A stretch of DNA of 6,229 nucleotides. Origin: Sulfuricellaceae bacterium. Its GTDB lineage: Bacteria > Pseudomonadota > Gammaproteobacteria > Burkholderiales > UBA9220. The stretch is taken from the NCBI GenBank assembly GCA_019911985.1, contig JAIOJO010000181.1:1-6229 (forward strand), read 5' to 3'. The translations under genes and the position numbers were made by a program. Under the pieces are notes generated by a model, which was not told where the DNA came from, made no database searches, and was given only the letters and a program-made list of their open reading frames with translations. This document shows, piece after piece, positions 1 through 6,229 of the stretch; position 1 is the first letter of the stretch; every line of letters begins with the position of its first letter.

Positions 1-312
1 GGCGTCGTTACGGCTCGCTGATTTGGAATAACCAAACGGCGCTCGCCGCGCCTAGCCCTCACGGGCTTAGCGCCTCCTTGTCCTCGGGTGAAGTGGCCGG
101 GGGAACGCGGGCTCAGGATTTATTAAAACAGCTTCTAAGACTGAGCGCGACCTTTGCCGGACCTCGCCCGGCTTGTTCGTTTTCTGCTCCCCGCTCACCT
201 TACGCCACTGCGGAATTTCTTCCTCGCCGGAGACTATACCGCCGGCGACTATCCCGCCACGCTGGAAGGCGCCGTGCGCAGTGGACTGGCCTGCGCGGCC
301 GCCATCGGCTAA
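1..312 (+). pseudogene. 3' remnant of a squalene-associated FAD-dependent desaturase (HpnE-like), frameshifted
   Basis: The last codons before the TAA at 310-312 (frame of position 1) read RNFFLAGDYTAGDY followed by PATLEGAVRSGLACAAAIG. This is the C-terminal FAD-contacting segment of the amine-oxidase/phytoene-desaturase superfamily. The GDY-x3-YPATLEGAVRSG form is what I know from HpnE, a flavoprotein of squalene/hopanoid synthesis. That frame has stops at 124, 136 and 142, so the gene cannot continue upstream in it. The expected preceding motif, roughly ATFACTPGL, is split: SATFA is in the frame of position 3 (144-158), TSPGL is in the frame of position 2 (161-175), and TPLRNFF is back in the frame of position 1 (from about 193). 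The frame of position 3 is open from the window edge, and its LIWNNQTAL and SASLSSGE segments loosely resemble the region before that motif. I infer at least two indels, so the copy is probably inactive; sequencing error is the alternative. The gene is cut by the window edge and HpnE is the best but not the only family match. Confidence 0.6.
48..73. repeat. Imperfect inverted repeat inside the desaturase remnant
   Basis: The arms GCGC-CT-AGCCC (48-58) and GGGCT-TA-GCGC (63-73) flank a four-base loop TCAC. Nine of eleven positions pair, with a two-base internal mismatch. No T-run follows on either strand, so it is not a canonical intrinsic terminator. It may be a chance palindrome in GC-rich DNA or a scar of the events that degraded this gene. 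No function is assigned. Confidence 0.3.
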
Positions 313-2735
313 TGCGAGTCGTCGCGCCGCCGCTTGAAACGGCGGGATTTTTCTTCCGGCGGATGGGCATGGCGCTTTTTGCTGAAGTCGGCTAGGCATT
401 CCGCTACCCGGAAATTCACCGTTCCTTCCGGCACATCACCGAATTCATCGATAGCGCCCGCTTCCTGGCCGGTGAGCAAGGTCAAGGCCTGATCTACGGT
501 ATCGATCCCGTAGACATGGAACAAGCCTTGCTCCGCCGCCTCCACAACGTCGCGGCGCAGCATCAAGTGCTTAATGTTGGCGCTGGGTATCAGCACGCCC
601 TGCTCGCCGCTTAAACCGCGCGCGAAGCAGATGTCGAAAAAACCCTCGATTTTTTCGTTGACACCGCCGATAGGCTGGATTTGGCCGAATTGATTCACCG
701 AGCCGGTGACCGCCAGGCATTGCTTGATCGGCACATTGGCCAGGGAAGAGAGCAAGGCGCAGAGCTCGGCAGTGGAGGCGCTGTCGCCCTCCACCTCGCC
801 GTAGGATTGCTCGAACACCAGGCTGGCATTCAGCGAGAGCTGATGGTTGCGGGCATAGCGCTGGGCCAGGAAAGCGGCGAGGATGAGCACGCCCTTGGAG
901 TGGATCGGGCCGCCCAGATCGACTTCGCGCTCGATGTCCACCACCTCGCCCTCGCCTAGCCGTGTGGTGGCGGTAATCCGCGTGGGCTGGCCGAAAGCGT
1001 AGGTGCCCATGTCGATCACCGACAAACCGTTAACCTGCCCCACCCGCTCACCCTGGGTATCGATCATCAGCGTGCCGCGCAGGATTTCCTCCTGAATGTG
1101 CTGGCGCAGGCGGTCGGAGCGGTGGATCTGCTCGTCGATCGCACGCTGCACCTCGGCTCGGCCGACCACCGCCAAGCAGCCCTCCCGCGCCCAGAATTCG
1201 GCCTCGCGCAGCAGATCGGCGACGCCCGACATGCGGGTGGAAAGTTTTTCCCCGTCGTCGGCCAGGCGCGAGCTATGCTCGATGATGCGCGCCACCGCGC
1301 CGCGGTCGAAGGGCAGAAGCTGCGCTTTGCGCGCCAGCGTGGCGATCAGGCGGGCGTAGAGCTGCTGGGTTTCGTCGCTGCGGTCGATTTCCTCTTCGAA
1401 ATCCGCCGCCACCTTGAACAGCTCGATGAAGTCGGGGTCGTATTCGCACAACAGGTAATAGAGCAAGCGCTCGCCGAAGACGATCACCTTGACGTCGAGC
1501 GGGATAGGCTCGGGCTCCAGCGCCACGGTGCTGACCAGGCTGAGCATCTGACCCAGGGATTCGATGCGGATCTGCTTGGATTTCAACGCGCGCTTCAAGC
1601 CTTCCCAGGCAAAAGGCTGGGTAAGGATTTTATAGGCATCCAGCAGCAAATAGCCATTGTTGGCGCAGTGTAGCGCACCCGGCTTGATCAGCGTGAAATC
1701 GGTGACCAGCGCGCCGAGTTGCGACATGAACTCGACCCGGCCCAGCAAGTTGCCGACCATGGGATGGGCTTCGTAGACGACCGGCGCGCCCGGCTCCTCG
1801 TCCCGGTCGATCAGCACGTTGACCTGAAAGCGGCGAAAAGCATCGCCCGAGCCCATGCCCAAGGGCGACATCGAGCCATCCTCCGATTTACGGAATTCGT
1901 CCACATGATCGACCACGTCCTTGCGCACGGCATCCAAGTAGGCGACCACCTTCGGCCAGGGGGCGTACTTTTCCTTCAAGGCATCGATCGGGTGGCCTAC
2001 CGCCGACAGGCTGTACTCCTGGTTGAGTTGGCGGATTTTCTCGCGCCGCTCGCGGCGCCAATGGGGAATCTGGTGGATGATTTTCTGCAAGCGCTCCTGA
2101 AAATCCGCCACCACCGCCTCGACACGCTCTTTTTCCTTGTCCGGCAGCGTTTCGTAGTCGGCTGGGGAAATCACCGTGCCGTCGCGGGTAGGGCCGAAAG
2201 CAAAGCCGTTGGGCGTCTGCAGCAGTGCGATGCCTTGCGTTTCCGCGTCGCCGCCCAACTCCTTCAGCGCTTTCTCTTGGCGATCCTTGAACTCGGCATT
2301 GGCGTCTTCCAAGCGCTTGCGGTATTCGTCGCTCTCGAACGCGGCGGGAATGGCGCTCTTCAAATCGTCGACCAAATGCTCCATGTCCCGGCGCAATTCC
2401 TTGCCCTTACCCTGAGGCAGGGACAGCGCCAGGGGTTTGTGGGGTTGCTCGAAGTTGTTGACGTAGCACCAGTCGCCAGGATTCGGCTCCCCCTCGGCAC
2501 GCTTAGCGAGAAAATCACGAATAAAAGTATGCTTGCCCAGTCCCGGCGATCCCAATGCATACAAGTTATATCCGTCGTGCGGCATGCCGACGCCAAACCG
2601 CAATGCTTCCATGGCGCGGTCCTGTCCGACTATGCCCGCCAAGTCCGTCAAATCGGCAGTTGTTTCGAAACCAAACTGTTCCATATCGCAATGGCGATAA
2701 AGCATCTGGGGGACGAGAGCTGGGGGAGTTTCCAT
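309..2735 (-). CDS. Lon-like ATP-dependent serine protease (AAA_32/LonB-like, peptidase family S16)
   Basis: This is a cytosolic AAA+ protease expected to unfold proteins with ATP and cut them in its own proteolytic chamber. Numbering from the ATG at 2735 gives 808 aa. Residues about 10-70 carry the start of the AAA module with Walker A GSPGLGKHT (62-70, Lys68). Residues about 130-285 are a charged, helical insertion likely to form coiled coil. Residues about 320-510 hold the rest of the ATPase, with the Walker-B-like GYLLLDA (361-367), where Ala replaces the usual Glu. Residues about 555-755 are the Lon protease domain: Ser652 in EGDSAS and Lys695 in GGVNEKIEG, 43 residues apart exactly as in E. 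coli Lon (S679/K722). The N-terminal LAN domain of classical Lon is absent, and no membrane segment is seen, unlike archaeal LonB. The basic tail RRFKRRRDDSH is encoded through the opposite-strand terminator. The ATG at 2735 is chosen because family members begin just before LYRxCD. A GTG at 2789 would add 18 residues. Substrates are unknown; AsrA-type proteases of Pseudomonas are possible relatives. Confidence 0.93.
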   Translation of the reverse strand: METPPALVPQMLYRHCDMEQFGFETTADLTDLAGIVGQDRAMEALRFGVGMPHDGYNLYALGSPGLGKHTFIRDFLAKRAEGEPNPGDWCYVNNFEQPHKPLALSLPQGKGKELRRDMEHLVDDLKSAIPAAFESDEYRKRLEDANAEFKDRQEKALKELGGDAETQGIALLQTPNGFAFGPTRDGTVISPADYETLPDKEKERVEAVVADFQERLQKIIHQIPHWRRERREKIRQLNQEYSLSAVGHPIDALKEKYAPWPKVVAYLDAVRKDVVDHVDEFRKSEDGSMSPLGMGSGDAFRRFQVNVLIDRDEEPGAPVVYEAHPMVGNLLGRVEFMSQLGALVTDFTLIKPGALHCANNGYLLLDAYKILTQPFAWEGLKRALKSKQIRIESLGQMLSLVSTVALEPEPIPLDVKVIVFGERLLYYLLCEYDPDFIELFKVAADFEEEIDRSDETQQLYARLIATLARKAQLLPFDRGAVARIIEHSSRLADDGEKLSTRMSGVADLLREAEFWAREGCLAVVGRAEVQRAIDEQIHRSDRLRQHIQEEILRGTLMIDTQGERVGQVNGLSVIDMGTYAFGQPTRITATTRLGEGEVVDIEREVDLGGPIHSKGVLILAAFLAQRYARNHQLSLNASLVFEQSYGEVEGDSASTAELCALLSSLANVPIKQCLAVTGSVNQFGQIQPIGGVNEKIEGFFDICFARGLSGEQGVLIPSANIKHLMLRRDVVEAAEQGLFHVYGIDTVDQALTLLTGQEAGAIDEFGDVPEGTVNFRVAECLADFSKKRHAHPPEEKSRRFKRRRDDSH
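327..352 (+). terminator. Rho-independent terminator for the + strand desaturase remnant
   Basis: A perfect 6-bp stem, CCGCCG (327-332) and CGGCGG (340-345), encloses a 7-base loop CTTGAAA. GA and five T residues (348-352) follow. It begins 15 bases after the TAA of the desaturase remnant, the usual place for an intrinsic terminator. The T-run exists only in the + direction, so it serves the + gene and not the protease gene, although it lies wholly within the protease's last codons. Its survival behind a broken gene suggests that either the decay is recent or the coding constraint from the opposite strand preserves it. Confidence 0.6.
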
Positions 2736-2786
2736 GTGATATCGCGGCCTAAAATTGTGGGTATCGGCGGGCGGGCACAGCGCGCG

Positions 2787-2806
2787 CACCGGCGCTGCGT
2801 GCCTCC
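2787..2806 (-). promoter_or_regulatory. SD-like GGAGG and alternative GTG start of the Lon-like protease
   Basis: On the - strand, GGAGG (2806-2802) lies 12 bases before a GTG (2789-2787) that is in frame with the protease and would add an 18-residue extension, MRALCPPADTHNFRPRYH. The ATG at 2735 has only a weak AGG about 12 bases upstream. The SD evidence therefore slightly favours GTG, while similarity to the family's usual N-terminus favours ATG. The extension has no recognisable signal or domain. Confidence 0.35.
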
Positions 2807-2816
2807 ATCCTACGGT

Positions 2817-2822
2817 ATTCTA
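2817..2822 (-). promoter_or_regulatory. Possible sigma-70 -10 element of the Lon-like protease gene
   Basis: The - strand reads TAGAAT (2822-2817), five of six matches to TATAAT, which would start transcription near 2810. No good -35 hexamer is found 16-18 bases upstream, where the sequence is TCGGCT or similar, so an activator or a chance match must be considered. The overlapping CCCCTGTT only partly resembles a heat-shock sigma-32 -10 element (CCCCATNT) and lacks a matching CTTGAA. Confidence 0.3.
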
Positions 2823-2907
2823 ACAGGGGCCGCAAAAATAGCCGAGCCGAGACTGAACAGGCCTTGCGCCTGCCGAGGCGGATTTCCATCGAAAACCGTA
2901 TTCATCG

Positions 2908-2930
2908 TTGCGCGGCCAAAGCCGCCGCAA
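2908..2930 (-). other. Hairpin in the spacer downstream of the GGDEF-EAL gene
   Basis: The + strand reads TTGCGCGGC (2908-2916), loop CAAA, then GCCGC-C-GCAA (2921-2930): nine base pairs with one bulged C. It begins 35 bases after the TGA of the sensor gene, where a transcript end would be expected. No T-run follows it on the - strand (the next bases are CGATGAATACGG), so it is not a standard intrinsic terminator. It could stabilise the 3' end of the sensor mRNA or lie in the protease leader region. A smaller hairpin, CGCCT-GCCG-AGGCG, is at 2867-2880. Confidence 0.3.
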
Positions 2931-2965
2931 GCGCCGGAAAAATGAACGCGGCTTGATAGCGCAGA

Positions 2966-5900
2966 TCAGACGGCGCTCAAGGGCTCCGGCTTATGCAGGC
3001 CGTAGCCCTGGGCAAAGTTCACGCCCAGATCCTTCAACTTTTGCAGAATGGCGTCGTTTTCGACGAACTCCGCCACGGTCTGGATTCCCATCACATGGCC
3101 GATGCGGTTGATCGCCTCGACCATAGCGCAATCCACTTCGTCCTCCACCATGTCGCGAACGAAAGCGCCGTCGATCTTGAGATAATCCACATGCAGGTTT
3201 TTCAAATAGGCGAAGGACGACATTCCGCTGCCGAAATCGTCCAGCGCGAAACGGCAGCCCAGATCGCGCAACTCCTTTATAAACAACATCGCCTTGGTCA
3301 GGTTGGCGATAGCCGCCGTTTCGGTCACCTCGAAACAAATCAGTTGCGGCGGCACCGCGTGCCGTTCGAATTGCTCCTTGATAAAGGCCAACAGGGTGTC
3401 GTCGCACAAGGACGCGCCGGATAGATTGATGGAAAACGTTCCGAGCTTTTTCCCCGACCGTGCGCCGTATTTGCTTTCGTATACCGCCAAGGTGCGCCCG
3501 ATCACCCACCTATCCATCCGCGCCATCAAATTGTAGCGCTCTGCCGCCGGAATAAAGGCACCCGGCGGAACCAAGCCGCCGTCCTCGTCCACCATACGAA
3601 TCAAGATTTCCCAGTGATCGCCCTCCAGGCTGCAAAAATCGATGGGGACGATGGCTTGGCAATAGAGCAGAAAGCGGTCTTCCTCGAAGGCCTTGTTCAA
3701 GCGGCTGACCCAGTCCACTTGCAGGCTGCGATGCGCCAGTTCGGCATCGCCCGGCTGGTATATCTGGATCCGGTTGCGGCCGCTGTCCTTGGCCAGGTAA
3801 CAGGCCGAATCGGCGGCTATCAAGGCCTTTTCTATGGTATCCACCGAACCGCTGCGCAGCTCCACCAAACCGATGCTGACGCCGATAACGAAACGCTTGT
3901 CCTGCCAAACGAAGCGGTATCCGCTCACCAGTTCGAGGAAGGTATTGGCGACCCGCAAGGCCTGTTCCGTCGGGCAATTTTCCAGCAAGACGCCGAACTC
4001 GTCGCCGCCCAGGCGGGCCAGGATATCGCTCTCGCGCACCTTCTCTTCCATCAAGCGGGTCAATTGGCGCAACAGCTCGTCGCCGGCCACGTGGCCGCAG
4101 CTATCGTTAACCACCTTGAACTGGTCGAGATCCAAGTACAACAAAGTGTGTCTAAGGTTCGAATATTGCGCGCTTTCCAACAAGTGCATCAGGCGCTTCT
4201 CGAACTCGCTGCGGTTGACCAAGCCGGTCAGCGCATCGTGGGTGGCCTGATGCAGCAATTGGTGCTCCATCGCCTTCGCTTTGCTGACGTCGTGGAACAC
4301 CAGCACGACGCCGATCACCGCGCCATCGCGGTCGCGGATAGGCGCCGCGGAGTCTTCGATAAAATAGACCCGCCCATCCCGCGAGTTCAGCACGCTGTGG
4401 TTTTCCAAGGCGACCGTGACGTTGTCGCGCAACACTCTATCCACCGGGTTCTCGATGGGCTGCCGGCTCGATTCGTGGACCACGCGGAACACCTCGGGCA
4501 AGGCCAAACCGGCGGCCTCTTCGCTACGCCACGCGGTCAAGGATTCGGCAATCGGGTTGAGATACGTCACGCACCCGCGGGCATCGGTGGTAATCACCGC
4601 ATCGCCGATCGATTGCAGCGTGACCTGGGCCAATTCTTTTTCCCGGAACAACAACTCCTCGGCGCGTTTCCGCTCGGAAATATCCTGTATCGTGCCGAAC
4701 ATGCGCACGGCATCGCCGTGCTCATCGAATATCACCTCCCCTTGTTCGTGCACGAACCGACTTAAGCCGTCCGGCAGCACAATGCGGTGGTCGAGGTTAT
4801 ATTCCGCCTTGCCTGCGATGGCGGCCTGGACGGCCGCTATCAGAGCCGGGCGGTCTTCGGCATGGACTTTTCCCAGAAACGCATCGTAGCCGACCTTGAA
4901 TTGCGCGGGGTCGGTGCCGAAAATGCGATGGATTCCATCCGACCAGAGCAATTCATTCTTTGGGATGTCCCATTGCCAGTTTCCCATTCGGGCGATGCGC
5001 AAGGCCCGTGTCGAGCTCTCCTCGCTATGCCGCAAGATCTCTTCCATGCTCTTGCGTTCGCTGACATCGGACATGATCAGGCACATCAGCAGAGTGCGCC
5101 CGTCGCCCCCCTTAACAATCGGGAATTTGGTGATCATGAAGGTTCGCGATTCGTTATTGAACTGTAGCGTTTCCTCGCAACGCAGCACCTGCCCTTCATC
5201 GAGCACTTTACGATCCCCCGCCCGCGCGGTCTTCGCCATGGCGGGCGGCAGCAGGTCGTAAAACACGGCGTTTTCGAAGCTTTTTCCGTCGCCGCCAAAG
5301 AGCCGGTGAAACGAGTGGCTGCATTCCTGGATGCGCCCTTCCCGGTCGCTGATCACGATCAGCAAAGGCGCGAAGTCCAGCAAGCCTTGCAATTGCCAGG
5401 CCAGATTTTTGACCGGCCTACCGAAATAAGCGCTAATCCGGTAGATCGCCAACATCGCAATGAGCAGCGACACCGCGCCTAAGGCACCCAAGTAAACGAT
5501 TCCCCGATTAATTTGCTGTTGCCATTCTTGGCGCGCGATACCCACGCGAATGATGCCGCTTATCTCGGCGGATGAGCCTAGGCGGTAGGGCACGGAAATA
5601 TCTTTCACCGCCTCTTCGCCGACCACGATATCCCGGATGACCTGGGTGCTACCGTGAAACACTTGCTCGGCTTGGGATAGCGCGCTGCCCGCCAGAAACT
5701 TGCCCAGTTGGAGAGAATCGCTGTGAGCGACGATTCTGAGATCGCGCCCGGCAATCAGAATGTATCGAATCTCGGGATTATTCGCGGCAATATCCTCGAC
5801 CAGGTTTTGCACCCGGTCTTGCCCGCCGACGCCGATACGGTTGATGGCTTGCTGCACCACCTCCGCGGTCAATGCCGCCTGCCGGTCGGCCTCGTCCTTG

Positions 5901-6067
5901 AGGAGTTTCCGGTAGTACCAGCTTCCGCTCAAAAGCATCGTGAGCATCAAGAGCAGCACCACAGCGCCGAAAACCAGGGCTAAATTTCGATCGATCTTGA
6001 ATAGCGAGGCGTTCCGCAAGGAAAATGCGTAAGGGCCTATCGCATCGCTGACGCGTTCGTTTCTCAA
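2966..6067 (-). CDS. Membrane sensor with Cache-like, three PAS, GGDEF and EAL domains (c-di-GMP synthase/phosphodiesterase)
   Basis: This inner-membrane sensor of 1033 aa is predicted to control cyclic di-GMP. A transmembrane helix lies at about 28-50, a periplasmic single-Cache-like domain at 53-189 and a second helix at 190-210. No HAMP domain follows; the chain passes straight to PAS1 (about 223-340), PAS2 of the PAS_3 type (about 350-470) and PAS3 (about 476-600), joined by helical linkers ending in SERK-type motifs. The cyclase domain (about 600-770) has an intact GGDEF (687-691), metal/substrate residues Asp646, Asn654 and Asp663, and a product-inhibition I-site RESD (678-681) five residues before GGDEF. 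The phosphodiesterase domain (about 780-1030) has EIL (820-822) in place of EAL but keeps Glu820, Asn881, Glu913, Asp943/944, Lys964, Glu1000 and Gln1020, with RocR-like spacing. Both activities are therefore plausible, and the net direction cannot be read from sequence. The start is a TTG; no ATG or GTG lies between it and the in-frame stop at 6103-6101. A later TTG at 6022 would shorten the protein by 15 residues. Confidence 0.95.
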   Translation of the reverse strand: MRNERVSDAIGPYAFSLRNASLFKIDRNLALVFGAVVLLLMLTMLLSGSWYYRKLLKDEADRQAALTAEVVQQAINRIGVGGQDRVQNLVEDIAANNPEIRYILIAGRDLRIVAHSDSLQLGKFLAGSALSQAEQVFHGSTQVIRDIVVGEEAVKDISVPYRLGSSAEISGIIRVGIARQEWQQQINRGIVYLGALGAVSLLIAMLAIYRISAYFGRPVKNLAWQLQGLLDFAPLLIVISDREGRIQECSHSFHRLFGGDGKSFENAVFYDLLPPAMAKTARAGDRKVLDEGQVLRCEETLQFNNESRTFMITKFPIVKGGDGRTLLMCLIMSDVSERKSMEEILRHSEESSTRALRIARMGNWQWDIPKNELLWSDGIHRIFGTDPAQFKVGYDAFLGKVHAEDRPALIAAVQAAIAGKAEYNLDHRIVLPDGLSRFVHEQGEVIFDEHGDAVRMFGTIQDISERKRAEELLFREKELAQVTLQSIGDAVITTDARGCVTYLNPIAESLTAWRSEEAAGLALPEVFRVVHESSRQPIENPVDRVLRDNVTVALENHSVLNSRDGRVYFIEDSAAPIRDRDGAVIGVVLVFHDVSKAKAMEHQLLHQATHDALTGLVNRSEFEKRLMHLLESAQYSNLRHTLLYLDLDQFKVVNDSCGHVAGDELLRQLTRLMEEKVRESDILARLGGDEFGVLLENCPTEQALRVANTFLELVSGYRFVWQDKRFVIGVSIGLVELRSGSVDTIEKALIAADSACYLAKDSGRNRIQIYQPGDAELAHRSLQVDWVSRLNKAFEEDRFLLYCQAIVPIDFCSLEGDHWEILIRMVDEDGGLVPPGAFIPAAERYNLMARMDRWVIGRTLAVYESKYGARSGKKLGTFSINLSGASLCDDTLLAFIKEQFERHAVPPQLICFEVTETAAIANLTKAMLFIKELRDLGCRFALDDFGSGMSSFAYLKNLHVDYLKIDGAFVRDMVEDEVDCAMVEAINRIGHVMGIQTVAEFVENDAILQKLKDLGVNFAQGYGLHKPEPLSAV

Positions 6068-6070
6068 AGA

Positions 6071-6078
6071 CTCCCCCC
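6071..6078 (-). promoter_or_regulatory. G-rich SD-like sequence of the sensor gene, short spacing to TTG
   Basis: The - strand reads GGGGGGAG (6078-6071), then TCT, then the TTG start at 6067. The match to an anti-SD is fair, but the three-base spacing is shorter than the usual 5-9 and the start is TTG, so translation is likely to be inefficient. This supports, but does not prove, the 6067 start. Confidence 0.4.
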
Positions 6079-6100
6079 GGGCAAAAATAATGGTGCCGCT

Positions 6101-6229
6101 CTACCCCTCTTGAAGGGGGCTATGGAACGCTGCAAGGAGATTGCCGTCAAACAGCTCAACATAGAGCACGGCGCCTATTTCACGCAGGCTCCCCTTAACG
6201 CCAGCACCGAGCGTGGAACTGTATAGCGG
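6101..6229 (-). other. Unidentified open frame entering from the window edge (possible 3' end of an upstream gene)
   Basis: On the - strand, 42 codons are open from the window edge to a TAG at 6103-6101, in the same frame as the sensor and 11 codons before its TTG. The product would end GSLREIGAVLYVELFDG, then NLLAAFHSPLQEG. If real, it is the C-terminus of a co-directional gene 33 bases upstream of the sensor, which would imply an operon. The + strand of the same stretch carries a 34-codon ATG frame (6122-6226, starting MERCKEIAVKQLN) with slightly higher GC at third positions. I recognise neither, and the two cannot be told apart with so little sequence. Confidence 0.2.
6104..6118. repeat. 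Short inverted repeat upstream of the sensor gene
   Basis: CCCCT (6104-6108) and AGGGG (6114-6118) form a perfect 5-bp stem around CTTGA, 37 bases or more before the sensor's TTG. No T-run adjoins it. It could be an operator half-site pair, an mRNA hairpin or chance. Confidence 0.25.

Noticed and set aside
156..183. Second intrinsic terminator: GCCGG-ACCTCGC-CCGGC followed by a T-rich stretch
   Set aside because: The stem is only 5 bp, the T-rich tract is broken (TTGTTCGTTTT), and it lies inside the desaturase remnant's coding region.
67..399. 110-aa open frame on the - strand beyond the protease stop
   Set aside because: It is Arg/Pro/Gly-rich with no recognisable motif and is antisense to the clear FAD-enzyme C-terminal motif, so it is a shadow frame.
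2806..2808. Short upstream ORF (ATG at 2808, 18 codons) in the protease leader
   Set aside because: Its AGG directly abuts the ATG with no spacing, and the peptide is Arg/Ala-rich and not recognisable, so there is no support for translation.
2817..2850. Heat-shock sigma-32 promoter for the Lon-like protease
   Set aside because: CCCCTGTT matches CCCCATNT only partly, and no CTTGAA-like -35 lies at the right distance.
1719..2945. 408-aa + strand open frame antisense to the protease, and similar long + frames at 3614-4765
   Set aside because: The opposite strand encodes well-conserved Lon-like and PAS/GGDEF domains; the + products are His/Leu/Gln-rich shadows typical of high-GC genes.
6080..6100. 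Sigma-54-like promoter (GGCAC...TTGC) on the - strand before the sensor gene
   Set aside because: Thirteen bases separate the GG and GC pairs, whereas sigma-54 promoters need ten.

Overview
The window looks like chromosomal DNA of a GC-rich Gammaproteobacterium. GC is high in third codon positions, and both large genes are of types common in free-living proteobacteria. A decayed hpnE-like remnant (squalene/hopanoid type desaturase) would fit a hopanoid producer such as a methanotroph, but that assignment is an inference from one degraded gene end.

Layout. Positions 1-312 (+ strand) hold the 3' end of an FAD-dependent desaturase/amine-oxidase gene. It closely resembles the C-terminus of squalene-associated HpnE proteins but is broken by apparent frameshifts, so it reads as a pseudogene unless the indels are sequencing errors. 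A hairpin with a T-run at 327-352 sits 15 bases after its stop and would terminate + strand transcription. It lies inside the 3' end of the convergent gene. Positions 309-2735 (- strand) encode a complete Lon-like ATP-dependent protease of the AAA_32/LonB-like type, about 808 aa, with an intact Walker A and Ser/Lys dyad. Positions 2736-2965 are a 230-base spacer with a possible promoter, an SD-like element and small hairpins. Positions 2966-6067 (- strand) encode a complete 1033-aa membrane-anchored sensor with a periplasmic Cache-like domain, three PAS domains, GGDEF and EAL. Both output domains keep their catalytic residues. Positions 6068-6229 are its upstream region, with a short inverted repeat and an open frame running in from the window edge that I could not identify.

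How the genes relate. The sensor and the protease are co-directional, but the 230-base gap and the promoter-like element before the protease argue for separate transcription. One gene makes and degrades c-di-GMP in response to signals. The other degrades proteins in an ATP-dependent way. Nothing in the sequence shows that the two act together. I found no RNA gene, CRISPR array, complete mobile element or recognisable defence system, and no convincing undescribed system. The most interesting part is the decayed gene end and its terminator embedded in the protease gene.
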